A stretch of 64,000 nucleotides of DNA, from assembly GCA_028293125.1 (NCBI GenBank), contig JAQGPJ010000048.1, positions 1 to 64,000 of the forward strand, given 5' to 3'. The position numbers were made by a program, and so were the translations under genes. Shown here one piece after another: positions 1 through 10,444 of the stretch. The DNA comes from Verrucomicrobiales bacterium (GTDB taxonomy: Bacteria; Verrucomicrobiota; Verrucomicrobiia; Verrucomicrobiales; V1-33). How positions within the stretch are numbered: position 1 is the stretch's first letter; each line of letters opens with the position of its first letter. The notes below the pieces were generated by a model. That model saw only the letters and a program-made list of their open reading frames with translations. It was not told where the DNA came from and ran no database searches.

Positions 1-22
1 GGCAATCGCCGGGGCAGTGGCA

Positions 23-60
23 CCGGGCAGGATGCCCGGCGGGACAGCCGGGACGGCTGT
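23..60. repeat. Two tandem perfect hairpins with GGA loops
   Basis: Two 7-bp perfect inverted repeats lie 4 bases apart. Arms CCGGGCA/TGCCCGG (23-29/33-39) enclose GGA, and arms ACAGCCG/CGGCTGT (44-50/54-60) also enclose GGA. GGA in hairpin loops resembles CsrA/RsmA-type binding sites, but no csrA is visible here. They could equally be a repeat element or the 3' region of a gene lying before the window. Confidence 0.5.
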
Positions 61-126
61 TCTACCCGGGCCGCGGAAATCCGTGCGGGGAACCCACCTG
101 CGAATTAACAAAAATATCTTTGGAAA

Positions 127-135
127 TGGTATAAT
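127..135 (+). promoter_or_regulatory. Extended -10 promoter-like site
   Basis: TGG followed directly by a perfect TATAAT gives the extended -10 form TGnTATAAT on the plus strand. The -35 region is poor, as is common for extended -10 promoters. Transcription would start near 142. No plus-strand gene follows, only the hairpin terminator at 187-238, so this may drive a short RNA. Confidence 0.4.
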
Positions 136-186
136 CGTTATCGACAGGCACTTTCTCTGATCCTTCCGGGAATTGCTTTCACATGG

Positions 187-238
187 TTCAGCGCCGCATG
201 TGCCTTTGCAGGCCAGCATAGGGCGCTGAATGTTTTTT
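187..238 (+). terminator. Intrinsic terminator, plus strand
   Basis: A perfect 9-bp stem, TTCAGCGCC (187-195) with GGCGCTGAA (222-230), encloses a smaller ATG..GCC/GGC..CAT hairpin and is followed by TG and six T (233-238). It could end a short RNA started near 142, or a gene lying before position 1. Confidence 0.5.
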
Positions 239-265
239 GTGCTTTTGGCTCTGCCGGGCCTCATC

Positions 266-301
266 CGGAAAAAGAAAAGGCGCGCCCAAGCCGGGCGCGC
301 C
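266..301 (-). terminator. Intrinsic terminator of the 347-1711 gene
   Basis: On the minus strand a 9-bp stem (GGCGCGCCC at 279-287 with GGGCGCGCC at 293-301, loop of 5) is followed by TTTTCTTTTT. It lies 46 bases beyond the stop codon of the Gfo/Idh/MocA gene and fits as the end of that operon. Confidence 0.7.
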
Positions 302-346
302 TCTGAAGTGGAATGGATCCCAGCCTGTTCCAAGCCGGGAAAAACG

Positions 347-1711
347 TCAGGCGTACTTGCTGGTGGCCGGATCGAACTTGCCGGGCAGCGCGACGGGATA
401 GAGGCCGTTGGCGTCCGGGCCGAAGCGGGTCGGCGTGGCGAAGTCGAGCTTCTCGGGCAGTTCACTGTTGTTCCAGGCGAGAGCCTCGTCCCAGTTCACC
501 TGCTTGCCGCTGTAGGTGGCGTAGCGGCCCAGCATGGCGGTGAAGGTGCTGGTGGCGCCGTAGTGGGCGTTGTTGAGCGGCTTGTTGTCGCGGATGGCTT
601 TGTAGAGCTCGTCGTGCTCGTTCTGGTAGGGATTGCCATCCTGATCCTGGCGGCGGTAGCGCCAGATGGTTTTGCCGGCGCGGTCGCGGATAATGGCACC
701 GCCACTGTCATCGATGAACAGAGTGCCCTTGGAGCCGATAATAACTTCCTTCACCGCGTTCCAGCATTCGGGCTGATGGCGGCACTGGCTGTTCATGATC
801 ACGCCGTTGGGATAAACGAACTCCACGTAGTGGTGATCGAAAATCTGCCCTGTTTTGCGGTCGGTGCGCAGCTCGCGGCCGCCCATGCCCTGGGCACTGA
901 CAGGGTGCTGGTCGTCCATGAACCAGTTGATCACATCGATGTTGTGGATGTGCTGCTCCAGGATGTGGTCACCGCCCACCCAGGTGAAGTGATACCAGTT
1001 CTTGACCTGGTAGTACATCTCGGACCATTCGGGTTTGCGGTCCACGAGCCAGATACCGGCATTGTTCCAGTAGCACTGGGCGGCGATGATGTCGCCGATG
1101 AGGCCCTGCTTCACCTGCTCCTTGGCGGCGATGTAGCTTTTCTGATAGCGGCGCTGGAGCCCCACCACCACCTTGAGGTTCTTCTCTTCAGCTTTTTTGG
1201 CGTATTCGAAAACCGTGCGGATGCCGGGGGAGTCGGTGGCCACCGGCTTCTCCATGAAGATATGCTTGCCGGCCTCCACCGCCGCCTGGAACATCATGGG
1301 GCGGAATCCGGGAGGGGTGGTCAGAAGCACCACATCGGCCTGCTGAACCGCTTCCTTATAGGCTTCCAGACCCAGGAATTTACGGTTGTCCGGCACATCG
1401 ACTTTGGAGCCGTGTTTTGCCTGAAGGGTGGAGAGGGCGGGCTCCAGACGGTCGGAGAAGGCGTCGGCCATGGCCACGAGGCGGGTGCCTCCGCTGGTCA
1501 GGGCCTGGTCGGCGGCTCCGCTGCCGCGGCCGCCGCAGCCGATGAGCGCCAATTTCAACTCATCGCTGCCGGCCACCTGGGCACAGGCGGAGATGGGCAG
1601 ATTCACGGCGGCGGCTGTGGCCGCGGCGGCGCCGATGAACTTGCGCCGGCTGGTGCCGGCAATGTCGCTGCTGCTGCTGTTGTTGTCAGCATTGAATTCG
1701 GTGGGCTGCAT
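347..1711 (-). CDS. Tat-exported Gfo/Idh/MocA family oxidoreductase
   Basis: 454 residues. The N-terminus carries a twin-arginine signal (SRRKFIGAA near residue 21) followed by an Ala-rich hydrophobic stretch. A Rossmann NAD(P)-binding start then appears (LALIGCGGRGSG), and the family motif EKPVA follows in the middle of the protein. Length and layout match the secreted Gfo/Idh/MocA proteins common in PVC bacteria and Bacteroidetes, which oxidise or reduce sugars and related polyols with tightly bound NAD(P). It lies 108 bases downstream of, and on the same strand as, the DUF1080-ThuA gene, so the two probably form one operon. That pairing suggests 3-keto-sugar chemistry outside the cytoplasm. 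The exact substrate cannot be read from the sequence. Confidence 0.9.
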   Translation of the reverse strand: MQPTEFNADNNSSSSDIAGTSRRKFIGAAAATAAAVNLPISACAQVAGSDELKLALIGCGGRGSGAADQALTSGGTRLVAMADAFSDRLEPALSTLQAKHGSKVDVPDNRKFLGLEAYKEAVQQADVVLLTTPPGFRPMMFQAAVEAGKHIFMEKPVATDSPGIRTVFEYAKKAEEKNLKVVVGLQRRYQKSYIAAKEQVKQGLIGDIIAAQCYWNNAGIWLVDRKPEWSEMYYQVKNWYHFTWVGGDHILEQHIHNIDVINWFMDDQHPVSAQGMGGRELRTDRKTGQIFDHHYVEFVYPNGVIMNSQCRHQPECWNAVKEVIIGSKGTLFIDDSGGAIIRDRAGKTIWRYRRQDQDGNPYQNEHDELYKAIRDNKPLNNAHYGATSTFTAMLGRYATYSGKQVNWDEALAWNNSELPEKLDFATPTRFGPDANGLYPVALPGKFDPATSKYA

Positions 1712-1819
1712 AAAGCGGAATGTTACGGGTTGGAAATGGCGGTGGCCATGGGGTTGGGAATAAAAATCTGCCGGAATGGAAATTGAAGCTCAATGGGAAT
1801 CGGAAAAATGTCGATTCCT

Positions 1820-3331
1820 TCACTTTTTGGGGTCGAGATTGGCCTTCATTTCCTCCTCCGTGGGCGTGCGGGACTGGATGCCCCCGGCGGGAATATCCGC
1901 CTTGGCGATCCAGGCGATGGCGTTGAGAGCTGTCATGCGGAACTGGTCGTTCTGCCAGTTTTTGTGGAAGTGCGCGCCGGTGAAGCCGAATCCGCGGCTG
2001 CCGTTGGCGTTGTCGGATACCCAGCACATGTGCTGGGCCTCGTGATTGTGCACTGCCTTGCGGACGTCGGGGTTTCCCTCATGGGGACCGTCCTTGCGGG
2101 TCAGGGTCGCCTCGGTGGGAACATCCGACAGGATGGGAGTCACGCCTTTCAGTCCCTCACGGAACCGCATGTGGTAATACCACTCGTCGTTGATTTTGAA
2201 GGGTTTCAGACCGGAGGCGACCGGATGCGCGGGGAAGTTTTTGTAGTCGGCCTCCCAGTGCGGGTTGACGGACCAGTTCTCCTCAAAGTAGCCGCCCATC
2301 CACTTCAGAAAATAATCACCCCCGGGGCCTTTGGGGATTTCGACCGCATAATGCAGGCTGCCGATGCCGCCGCCGCGTTCGTGGAATTTATCCACCTCCG
2401 CCAGATGCGGCACCACCATGTGGCCGCCGCCGCCGTCCGAATACATCACCAGGGCATCCGCGTTCACCAGCGCCGTGGGATCCTTTGGCCAGCCGCCGCT
2501 GTAAACCGTGGCATGGATTTTGCCGGCGCAGGACTCATTGAGGGAACGGGCCAGGAGCATGGAGCCGGCGCGATGCTCGTGATCACCGGGGCCGTGGCTG
2601 GGATTTCCTGCCACAAACACCACCTTTTTCACCCCCTCCATGGGCAGGCGCTTCAGTTTGATGTTCCGGAACTGCACCTTCATCGGCGGTCCGGCCACCA
2701 GCTGCAGCGCCAGCAGGCCGGAACGGCGCTTCATCTGGGTGTCCTCATCCGTGACCTCGGCGGTGAGCTGGCCGTTGATGTAGTTCTGAATGGTGAAGCC
2801 CTTGGCGACGATGCGGTATTCGTTCCAGTCCCCCTTGCGGACCGCGTTTTTCAGAGCCTCCTCGGAAGCGGTCTGCCCCAGCACGCGGGGCTTGTGGTCA
2901 TCACCGATCACATTTTTTTGCCCCCGGTCGGCCAGCAGGCCGCGGAAGTTCTCGCCGAACAGCGTGCCATTGCGCAGTTCCCCGTCCTCGATATCCGCCT
3001 GGTAGCCGCCGACGCCCCAGTTGCGGTCGGGCAGACGGAAGCTGCGGACCTGGATGCCGGAGTTGCCGCTTTCGATTTTATACTCCGCCGTCAGCTCGAA
3101 ATCATCCACCTCGCCCTGTCCCCAGATGAGGAAGGTGTTGCTCTCCGTCGCGGCCTCAGCGGTGGTCTGGCCGGTGATGGCACCGTTCTCCACCTTCCAG
3201 AAGCGGTTGTCGCCCTCCCAGCCATCAAGATTGGAGCCATTGAAAATCGGCACGGCATCCTGACTCCACGCCATGGACAGACTGGCTGCCAGCAGGAGAC
3301 AGGCGGAATGGAAAAGAGGGAGTCTGGACAT
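1820..3331 (-). CDS. Secreted DUF1080 (3-keto-disaccharide hydrolase)-ThuA fusion protein
   Basis: 503 residues from the ATG at 3331, chosen because a signal peptide follows at once (residues 1-23). The open frame continues upstream, but that part overlaps htrA in antisense and is not protein-like. Residues about 25-230 are a DUF1080/3-keto-disaccharide hydrolase domain (motifs FNGSNLDGWEG, SGNSGIQVRS, ING near residue 186). Residues about 235-495 are a ThuA-like domain (VVFVAGNPSHGPGDHEH; SDGGGGHM; HYAVEIP). ThuA proteins are tied to 3-keto-trehalose and related sugar metabolism. With the oxidoreductase downstream, the fusion plausibly cleaves and processes glycosides oxidised at C3. The fused order is unusual compared with separate genes. 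Confidence 0.88.
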   Translation of the reverse strand: MSRLPLFHSACLLLAASLSMAWSQDAVPIFNGSNLDGWEGDNRFWKVENGAITGQTTAEAATESNTFLIWGQGEVDDFELTAEYKIESGNSGIQVRSFRLPDRNWGVGGYQADIEDGELRNGTLFGENFRGLLADRGQKNVIGDDHKPRVLGQTASEEALKNAVRKGDWNEYRIVAKGFTIQNYINGQLTAEVTDEDTQMKRRSGLLALQLVAGPPMKVQFRNIKLKRLPMEGVKKVVFVAGNPSHGPGDHEHRAGSMLLARSLNESCAGKIHATVYSGGWPKDPTALVNADALVMYSDGGGGHMVVPHLAEVDKFHERGGGIGSLHYAVEIPKGPGGDYFLKWMGGYFEENWSVNPHWEADYKNFPAHPVASGLKPFKINDEWYYHMRFREGLKGVTPILSDVPTEATLTRKDGPHEGNPDVRKAVHNHEAQHMCWVSDNANGSRGFGFTGAHFHKNWQNDQFRMTALNAIAWIAKADIPAGGIQSRTPTEEEMKANLDPKK

Positions 3332-3529
3332 GGGAATAACGGCGTGAAACGATTGAAATACGGAGTCCTGGCTGGGCTTTATCACAGGAATGGGCTTCCC
3401 AACGCGGGGTCGCGCTTGGATTTTGACTGCACAAAACAGATGCCGGGGCACGCTCAAAAATTGAGCCGGCGGCGGATTCCGCATCCATACCGGCGACCCC
3501 CTCCGTTCCGCAACGCAAGTCATCCCACC

Positions 3530-5017
3530 ATGAACTGTCTCTCCCGCGCCCTGCTTCCTGTTCTTCTGCTGGCCGCCCCCGTTGCCGCTGTGCATGCGGA
3601 GGAGGTCATTGGCCCTTTCCGCAACAGTCTGACCGTGGACCGGACCCTCCTGGACCGGAATGCCCCCATGATGAAAAGCTACGCCGGCATGCTGGAGAAG
3701 GTGCAGCCGTCGGTGGTCACGGTCTTCACCGGTTTTCAAGCACCGGAGCGCCCGGCCCGCGTGAGCCAGGACGAGGCCGCCCTGCGCTTTTTCTTCGGTC
3801 TGCCCCCCGCCGCCCCGCAGCCGCGCCGGTCGGAATCCAAAAACAAGGACCGTTGGCAGCAGCTGGGGCTGGGCACCGGAGTCATCGTCACCAAGGACGG
3901 TTACATTCTCACCAACAAGCATGTGGTGATGCCGCCGGATCTGAACATCAATCCCGGCCTGCTGGAATACCGCGTCTCCATTCCCGGCAACGATCAGCCC
4001 CTGACGGCCAAAATCGTGGATTTCTCCTTCGACAAGGATATTGCGGTGCTGAAGGTCAGCGGCAGCGACCTTCCTGCGGCCACTCTGGCCGACAGTTCCC
4101 AGGTGAAGGTCGGTGATGTGGCCTTTGCGCTCGGCGCGCCTTTCGGCATCGATAAAACGGTGACCATGGGCATCATCAGCGCCAAACGGAATGACGAGGT
4201 GCTGAAGGGCATGGAGAAGCAGGAACTGCTGCAGACCGACGCCTCCATCAATCCCGGCAACTCCGGGGGCCCCTTGGTGGATGCCGAGGGCCGGGTCATC
4301 GGCATCAACACCGCCATCTACGCCAACCAGGGCGGGGGCAATATGGGCATTGGCTTCGCCATCCCCATCAACAACGCCGTCGCCGCCGCCGACGCCCTGT
4401 CGAGGCCGCGCGGCTATCTGGGGGTGGGACTCTCCCCCGTGACCAATCTCCAGGCCGCCGCCTACTATGGCCTCAAAGGCGGAGCCATCGTGGAGAATGT
4501 GGAGAAAGGCACTCCCGGAGCGCGTGCCGGCCTGCAGCCGCAGGATGTCATCTTCGCCATTGATGACCGCGAGATCGTGAACGACGATGAGCTGCGCCGG
4601 GAAATTTCCCAAGCCACCCCCGGCAAAACCGTCACCCTGCACATCATGCGGGATGAGACCAAAACCACCGTGCGTGTGACCCTGGGTGAGCGCCCCAACC
4701 GTTTCATCGAAAGCAAATCCGCCGAAACCGGCGCCTCTCTGGCAGGCATGAAGGTGGCCCCCCTCTCCGAGGAGGACCGCAAGCAGTACAAACTGGAGTC
4801 CGGTGGCCTGGTCGTCACCTCTGTCGAACCCAACACCCCCGCCGCCACCAGCGGCCTGCAGAACGGCGACATTATCGAACTTATCAACGGCCGCCAGCCC
4901 GCCACCGCCGCCGAGGCCATCGAGGCGCTCGGCACCAGCACCAATGGCTCCTCGGCCCTGCACATCCGCAGGGGCAGCGCCAAACGGTTGTTTTTACTGG
5001 ATACCCCCGGGAAGTGA
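3530..5017 (+). CDS. HtrA/Deg-type periplasmic serine protease with two PDZ domains
   Basis: 495 residues with a signal peptide ending near Ala23. The trypsin-like domain carries the triad H131 (LTNKHVV), D170 (DKDIAVLKV) and S245 (GNSGGPLV). Two PDZ domains follow at about 290-385 and 400-490. Family members degrade or refold damaged envelope proteins and are often induced by envelope stress. A low-complexity charged loop at about residues 85-107 precedes the core. The gene is divergent from the DUF1080-ThuA gene across about 200 bases that should hold both promoters. DegP and DegQ types cannot be told apart from sequence alone, so no symbol is given. Confidence 0.95.
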   Translation: MNCLSRALLPVLLLAAPVAAVHAEEVIGPFRNSLTVDRTLLDRNAPMMKSYAGMLEKVQPSVVTVFTGFQAPERPARVSQDEAALRFFFGLPPAAPQPRRSESKNKDRWQQLGLGTGVIVTKDGYILTNKHVVMPPDLNINPGLLEYRVSIPGNDQPLTAKIVDFSFDKDIAVLKVSGSDLPAATLADSSQVKVGDVAFALGAPFGIDKTVTMGIISAKRNDEVLKGMEKQELLQTDASINPGNSGGPLVDAEGRVIGINTAIYANQGGGNMGIGFAIPINNAVAAADALSRPRGYLGVGLSPVTNLQAAAYYGLKGGAIVENVEKGTPGARAGLQPQDVIFAIDDREIVNDDELRREISQATPGKTVTLHIMRDETKTTVRVTLGERPNRFIESKSAETGASLAGMKVAPLSEEDRKQYKLESGGLVVTSVEPNTPAATSGLQNGDIIELINGRQPATAAEAIEALGTSTNGSSALHIRRGSAKRLFLLDTPGK

Positions 5018-5117
5018 TGGCGATTCATCGGGTAGGCTGCGCTGATGCATTTCAAATCATATAGGTTTTTGATCTCCAGCACGGGAAATCCGAAGCCATG
5101 GAGGGGAACCGTTATAA

Positions 5118-5528
5118 TCAATCATCCTCGCACCACGCGTCCTCGATTGTGGGGATGCGGGGGGAAAGGATCTGGTCCACAAACTCTTCGACCTGCCCCC
5201 TCGCCATACGGAAAACGCGGAAGCAATTGTCGTGAACTGGATCCTCAGGGTCATGAATGTAAAGGATTCCATAGGATGCAGGCAGTTCAGCGGCAATCCG
5301 TTTGAAAAGCTGGAGCACGCCGTCACGCCGATGATTCCTCAATCCGTGCAGCCGAAGAACGGCAAGGCTATTGCCTCCCTCCATGACATCAATAAGGGAT
5401 AATTTGTCCTGAGCTTCCCCGACTGCGGAACGGACGAACTCAAGCGCCCGTTCTTGGGACAATAACAATTCGTCGGCATCGGGTTGGACACTGGATTGAA
5501 TGGTGGCCCACCCGTGAAATTCAAACAT
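5118..5528 (-). CDS. Imm7-type immunity protein, no toxin nearby
   Basis: 136 residues from the ATG at 5528, where the family start MFEFHGWATI occurs. The C-terminal block (CFRVFRMARG then EEFVDQILSPRIPTIEDAW) matches my memory of the Imm7 family of polymorphic-toxin immunity proteins. These neutralise C-terminal toxin domains of contact-dependent or secreted toxins in the cytoplasm. The gene lies 34 bases past the DUF1501 stop on the same strand. It is visibly richer in A+T than its neighbours, which suggests recent transfer. I find no polymorphic toxin, Rhs or CDI gene in the window, so this is an orphan. Family recognition is by eye. Confidence 0.7.
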   Translation of the reverse strand: MFEFHGWATIQSSVQPDADELLLSQERALEFVRSAVGEAQDKLSLIDVMEGGNSLAVLRLHGLRNHRRDGVLQLFKRIAAELPASYGILYIHDPEDPVHDNCFRVFRMARGQVEEFVDQILSPRIPTIEDAWCEDD

Positions 5529-5562
5529 AAATGTAATCCGGCATCGTAAGGTGATTTGCTTT

Positions 5563-7011
<1,449 letters not shown>

Positions 7012-7138
7012 CACGGGTTTTTCAGCCAGCTGTGAAGTTTTCAATTGTTCAGTTTTCAGGCACGGACGCAAAATACTTGGAAAGCCAATGCGCGCATCGT
7101 TTGGAGCATGAGCGGAGCTGTTCGTGCGGAAGGGAATT

Positions 7139-10100
7139 TCAGTAACGCGTGATTGTCTCGTGCAGGTTCAGGATGACACGGCAGACGCTGGTCCAGGCGG
7201 ACAGCTCCAAGCGGTCGGCGTTGGCGGGCGGCGGCGGGGCATTGCCCGCTGTCCCCACCTTGGCGGCATCCTCCGGAGAGGCGTGGAAGACCTCGCGCTG
7301 CTGGGCCAGGAACGCGGTAAGGGAGGTCAGTTCAGCCGCTTTCGGAGCCCGCGCCAAAGCGGCGCTCCAAGCCTGAGCGATCCGGTCGGCGTCGGTTTTG
7401 GCCGGGCCTGCCAGCAGATGCTGCGCGAAGACACGGGCGGCCTCAGTGAAGGTGGGGTCGTTCAGCAGGGTGAGAGCCTGCTGCGGGGTGTTGGACACCA
7501 GTCGGGCGGCGGCGCATTCATCCCGCATGGGGGCGTCAAAGTTCGCCAGCATGGGATGCAGGAAGGTCCGCTGCCAGTGCATGTAAACACCGCGCCGCCA
7601 CTGCTCCTCATTGCGGTCCGCCTGGTATTCGCGGTCCGGGAACTGAAGATTGGCGTAATACCCGGCGGGCTGATAAGGCTGGGCGCTGGGGCCGCCGATC
7701 TCCAGGTTCAGCAGGCCCGCGATTTGAAGAGCATTGTCCCGCACGAACTCCGCCTCCAGCCGGCGGGGGTTCTGAAAGGTCAGCAGACGGTTGCCGGGAT
7801 CAAGGTCGCGGTATTCAGGCCGCTGGCTGGAGGCTTGGCGGTAGGTGGCGGAGGTCACGATCAGCCGCACCATGCGTTTGGTGTCCCAGCCGTTGTCGCG
7901 GAACTCCGCCGCCAGCCAGTCTAGCAGCTCCGGGTGCGAGGGCGGCTCGCCCTGGGCTCCCAGATCATCCACAACAGTAGAGAGTCCGGTGCCGAAAAAC
8001 TGCCGCCACAGGCGGTTCATGACCGTGCGCGCCGTCAGGGGATTGTCCGTGGAGCACAGCCAGTTGGCGAGATCCAGCCGGCTCAGCCGCTGTCCCTCCT
8101 CCGGTTTGGGCCCCGGCAGGAAATGCGGGGTGGCCGGGGGAGCCACGGGGCCGGTCTCATCCTGCCAATTGCCGCGCGGCAGCACCCGCACGGTCAGCGG
8201 CTGCATGGCCTGGGTGACGAGGGTCATGGTCCGGCCATCGCGGTATTCCCGCCCGAGCGCCGCAAGGGCCTGATACCGATCATAGGCCGCGGCGTCCGCC
8301 GCTGTGCCGCTAAGCCAGGCCTCATTGACCAGCGACAGATTGGCCCCCTCAGGCCGCTCCATAGCCGCCGCCAAGGGTTGCAGAAAATCTCCGGCCTTCG
8401 CGGGAACCGGCGGAGCGAAGGGAGATACCGTCAGCCGCAGGGAGGTCAGCGCATTGTTATTAAGCGTCACGGTCAGCACATCGTCCGCGCCCAGCGTCAG
8501 AGGCCGGTCCATCAGCCAGACTCCCTCCACGCTTTTTCCCGGCTCCGCTCCGGCGACGGTCCAGCTGCCCAGGATGCCGGGGATTTCCTCCCCGTTGGCA
8601 AAGCGCGCCTTCCTGTGGGCCGAATCCGCGAACCGGAAAGCGACATTCTCCGCTTTGTCCGCCGGCTGGCCGGCCCGCAGCAGTTTTGCGGACAGCGCCA
8701 CATGCCCGGAGGGCGCGGCCCCGCCATCCGGCGGCGGAACCTCCAGCCGCAGGGCGGACACCGTGCCGGCTCCCGGCTTAAGCCTCAGTGCGAGGTTCGC
8801 GGCTTTGCCCGCGGGCACGGAGACCACGCCGTCCGCCGCCAGGGCGGGAACGGGTTCCCCTGTTTTTTCCAACTCCAAAGCCGGCACCGCCCAGCCTCCG
8901 GGATGCTGTTTCAGGAATTCCCGGCTGCTTTCCAGCCACGCCGCAAATTTTTGAGACGCCTCCGGATCCAGCGCGCGTTTGGCGGCGGTCTCCGCCACCA
9001 GAATGCGGCGGTCCGCCTCCGCGCGGGCGGCCTTGCCCAGCAGCCATCTGCTGGTGACCTCCCGTTCCGGGGGAAACGGCGAATCATTGTTGAATCCTTC
9101 CAGCTCCTGATTGGGCGAGGAACTGTAGGGCGCATAGACACCCCACTGCTTCACATCGGCGAAAAACGCCTGCAGCGAATAAAAGTCCTTGGTCGAAATG
9201 GGGTCGAATTTGTGGTCGTGGCACTCCGCGCAGCCGAAAGTGGACCCCAGCCACGCCGTGCCCAGCACCCGCGTGCGGTCCGCGCCGTATTTGGCCAGAT
9301 ACTCCCCGGCCTGGGCTCCGCCCTCGCGGGTCACCATGTTCAGGCGGTTGAAGCCGCTGGCGGTCAGCTGGGCCTCCGTGGGGTTGGGCAGCAGGTCGCC
9401 GGCCAGCTGCTCGCGGGTGAACTGGTCGAAGGGCTTGTTGCTGTTGTAGGCGTCGATCACATACTCGCGGTAGGGAAAGATGCGCTGGTTCTGATCCCCA
9501 TGGTAGCCCACCGTGTCCGTGAAGCGGACCACATCCAGCCAGCTCACCGCCATGCGCTCTCCGAAGTGCGGGGAGGCCAGCAGCCGGTCCACCAAGCGGT
9601 CCCAGGCCTCCGGCGAGTCATCCGCCAGAAAGTCATCCACCTCCGCCGGGGAGGGCGGCAGGCCGGTCAGGTCCAGGCTCAGCCGTCGAATGAGCGTGCG
9701 GCGGTCCGCCTCCGGGGAGGGGGTCATCTTCTGCGACTCCTGGGCGGCACGGACGGGGATATCCACCGCATTCCGGCACCATGACGCATCCCTGACCGCC
9801 GGCAGCTCCGGCTTCACCAGAGGGGTATAGGCCCAGTGAGCCTCATACTTCGCCCCTTCCGCGATCCAGCGGCGGAACGTTTCCTTCTGGGCATCGGTCA
9901 GCGGTTTGTGCTCCTCCACCGGCGGCATGAGGTCATCCTGGTCTGTGGCGAAAATCCGCTGGATGACCGCGCTCTCCTCCGGTTTTCCCGGCACGATGGG
10001 CAGATCGCCGGACTTGCCCGGCTTCAGCGCCTCCTCCCGGATATCCAGTCTCAGGCCGCCCTTGCGTGATTTGGCGTCGAACCCGTGGCAGTGGAAGCAG

Positions 10101-10219
10101 GTGTTCGACATGATGGGCCGGATGTCGCGGTTGAACGACACCGGAGCCGCCCTCAGAGCGGAGGGAGCCAGGAACACCAAGGCGGCGCCCACAGGGAGGA
10201 AGGAGAAACAGAGCTTCAT
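7139..10219 (-). CDS. PSCyt1-PSCyt2-PSD1 secreted cytochrome-like protein (DUF1549/DUF1553)
   Basis: 1026 residues with a signal peptide (residues 1-24). A single CxxCH heme c site lies at residues 41-45 in the PSCyt1 (planctomycete cytochrome C) domain. PSCyt2/DUF1549 follows at about 145-350 and PSD1/DUF1553 at about 690-960. A variable region of about 340 residues between them may bind ligands. These giant families are hallmarks of Planctomycetota and Verrucomicrobiota. The heme suggests electron transfer, and the constant pairing with a DUF1501 gene, seen here downstream, suggests a two-protein exported system. The function is unproven. The gene is divergent from avtA. Confidence 0.93.
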   Translation of the reverse strand: MKLCFSFLPVGAALVFLAPSALRAAPVSFNRDIRPIMSNTCFHCHGFDAKSRKGGLRLDIREEALKPGKSGDLPIVPGKPEESAVIQRIFATDQDDLMPPVEEHKPLTDAQKETFRRWIAEGAKYEAHWAYTPLVKPELPAVRDASWCRNAVDIPVRAAQESQKMTPSPEADRRTLIRRLSLDLTGLPPSPAEVDDFLADDSPEAWDRLVDRLLASPHFGERMAVSWLDVVRFTDTVGYHGDQNQRIFPYREYVIDAYNSNKPFDQFTREQLAGDLLPNPTEAQLTASGFNRLNMVTREGGAQAGEYLAKYGADRTRVLGTAWLGSTFGCAECHDHKFDPISTKDFYSLQAFFADVKQWGVYAPYSSSPNQELEGFNNDSPFPPEREVTSRWLLGKAARAEADRRILVAETAAKRALDPEASQKFAAWLESSREFLKQHPGGWAVPALELEKTGEPVPALAADGVVSVPAGKAANLALRLKPGAGTVSALRLEVPPPDGGAAPSGHVALSAKLLRAGQPADKAENVAFRFADSAHRKARFANGEEIPGILGSWTVAGAEPGKSVEGVWLMDRPLTLGADDVLTVTLNNNALTSLRLTVSPFAPPVPAKAGDFLQPLAAAMERPEGANLSLVNEAWLSGTAADAAAYDRYQALAALGREYRDGRTMTLVTQAMQPLTVRVLPRGNWQDETGPVAPPATPHFLPGPKPEEGQRLSRLDLANWLCSTDNPLTARTVMNRLWRQFFGTGLSTVVDDLGAQGEPPSHPELLDWLAAEFRDNGWDTKRMVRLIVTSATYRQASSQRPEYRDLDPGNRLLTFQNPRRLEAEFVRDNALQIAGLLNLEIGGPSAQPYQPAGYYANLQFPDREYQADRNEEQWRRGVYMHWQRTFLHPMLANFDAPMRDECAAARLVSNTPQQALTLLNDPTFTEAARVFAQHLLAGPAKTDADRIAQAWSAALARAPKAAELTSLTAFLAQQREVFHASPEDAAKVGTAGNAPPPPANADRLELSAWTSVCRVILNLHETITRY

Positions 10220-10444
10220 GCGGTGGGAGGAGCGGAAGGATTTTCAGCCCACCTTAAAGGAACGCGGCCCCAACCCGCAATGTTTCCCTGCAAATCCCGG
10301 GTCCTGACAAATGCCGGCACCGGATTGGCGGGAGAGTTTTAAAATCCCATCCGCCCACAGCCGCCATTTTTTTCAAAAGGATCCCGGAGAAAAAACGCTG
10401 CCGCATTGCGCGGGCGGTTGAACGGGCTATTCCGTGTCCCCCTC

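Noticed and set aside
230-1786. Long plus-strand open frame opposite the Gfo/Idh/MocA gene
   Set aside because: It is antisense to a gene with clear homology and has only low-complexity composition typical of GC-rich shadow frames.
1793-3529. Upstream extension of the HtrA frame on the plus strand
   Set aside because: It overlaps the DUF1080-ThuA gene in antisense and has no domain. The ATG at 3530 is followed by a signal peptide.
3332-4963. N-terminal extension of the DUF1080-ThuA frame on the minus strand
   Set aside because: It is antisense to htrA and lacks homology. The ATG at 3331 begins a signal peptide.
5018-5117. Toxin fragment next to the Imm7 gene
   Set aside because: The 100 bases between htrA and Imm7 hold no recognisable domain, and the frame there continues into htrA antisense.
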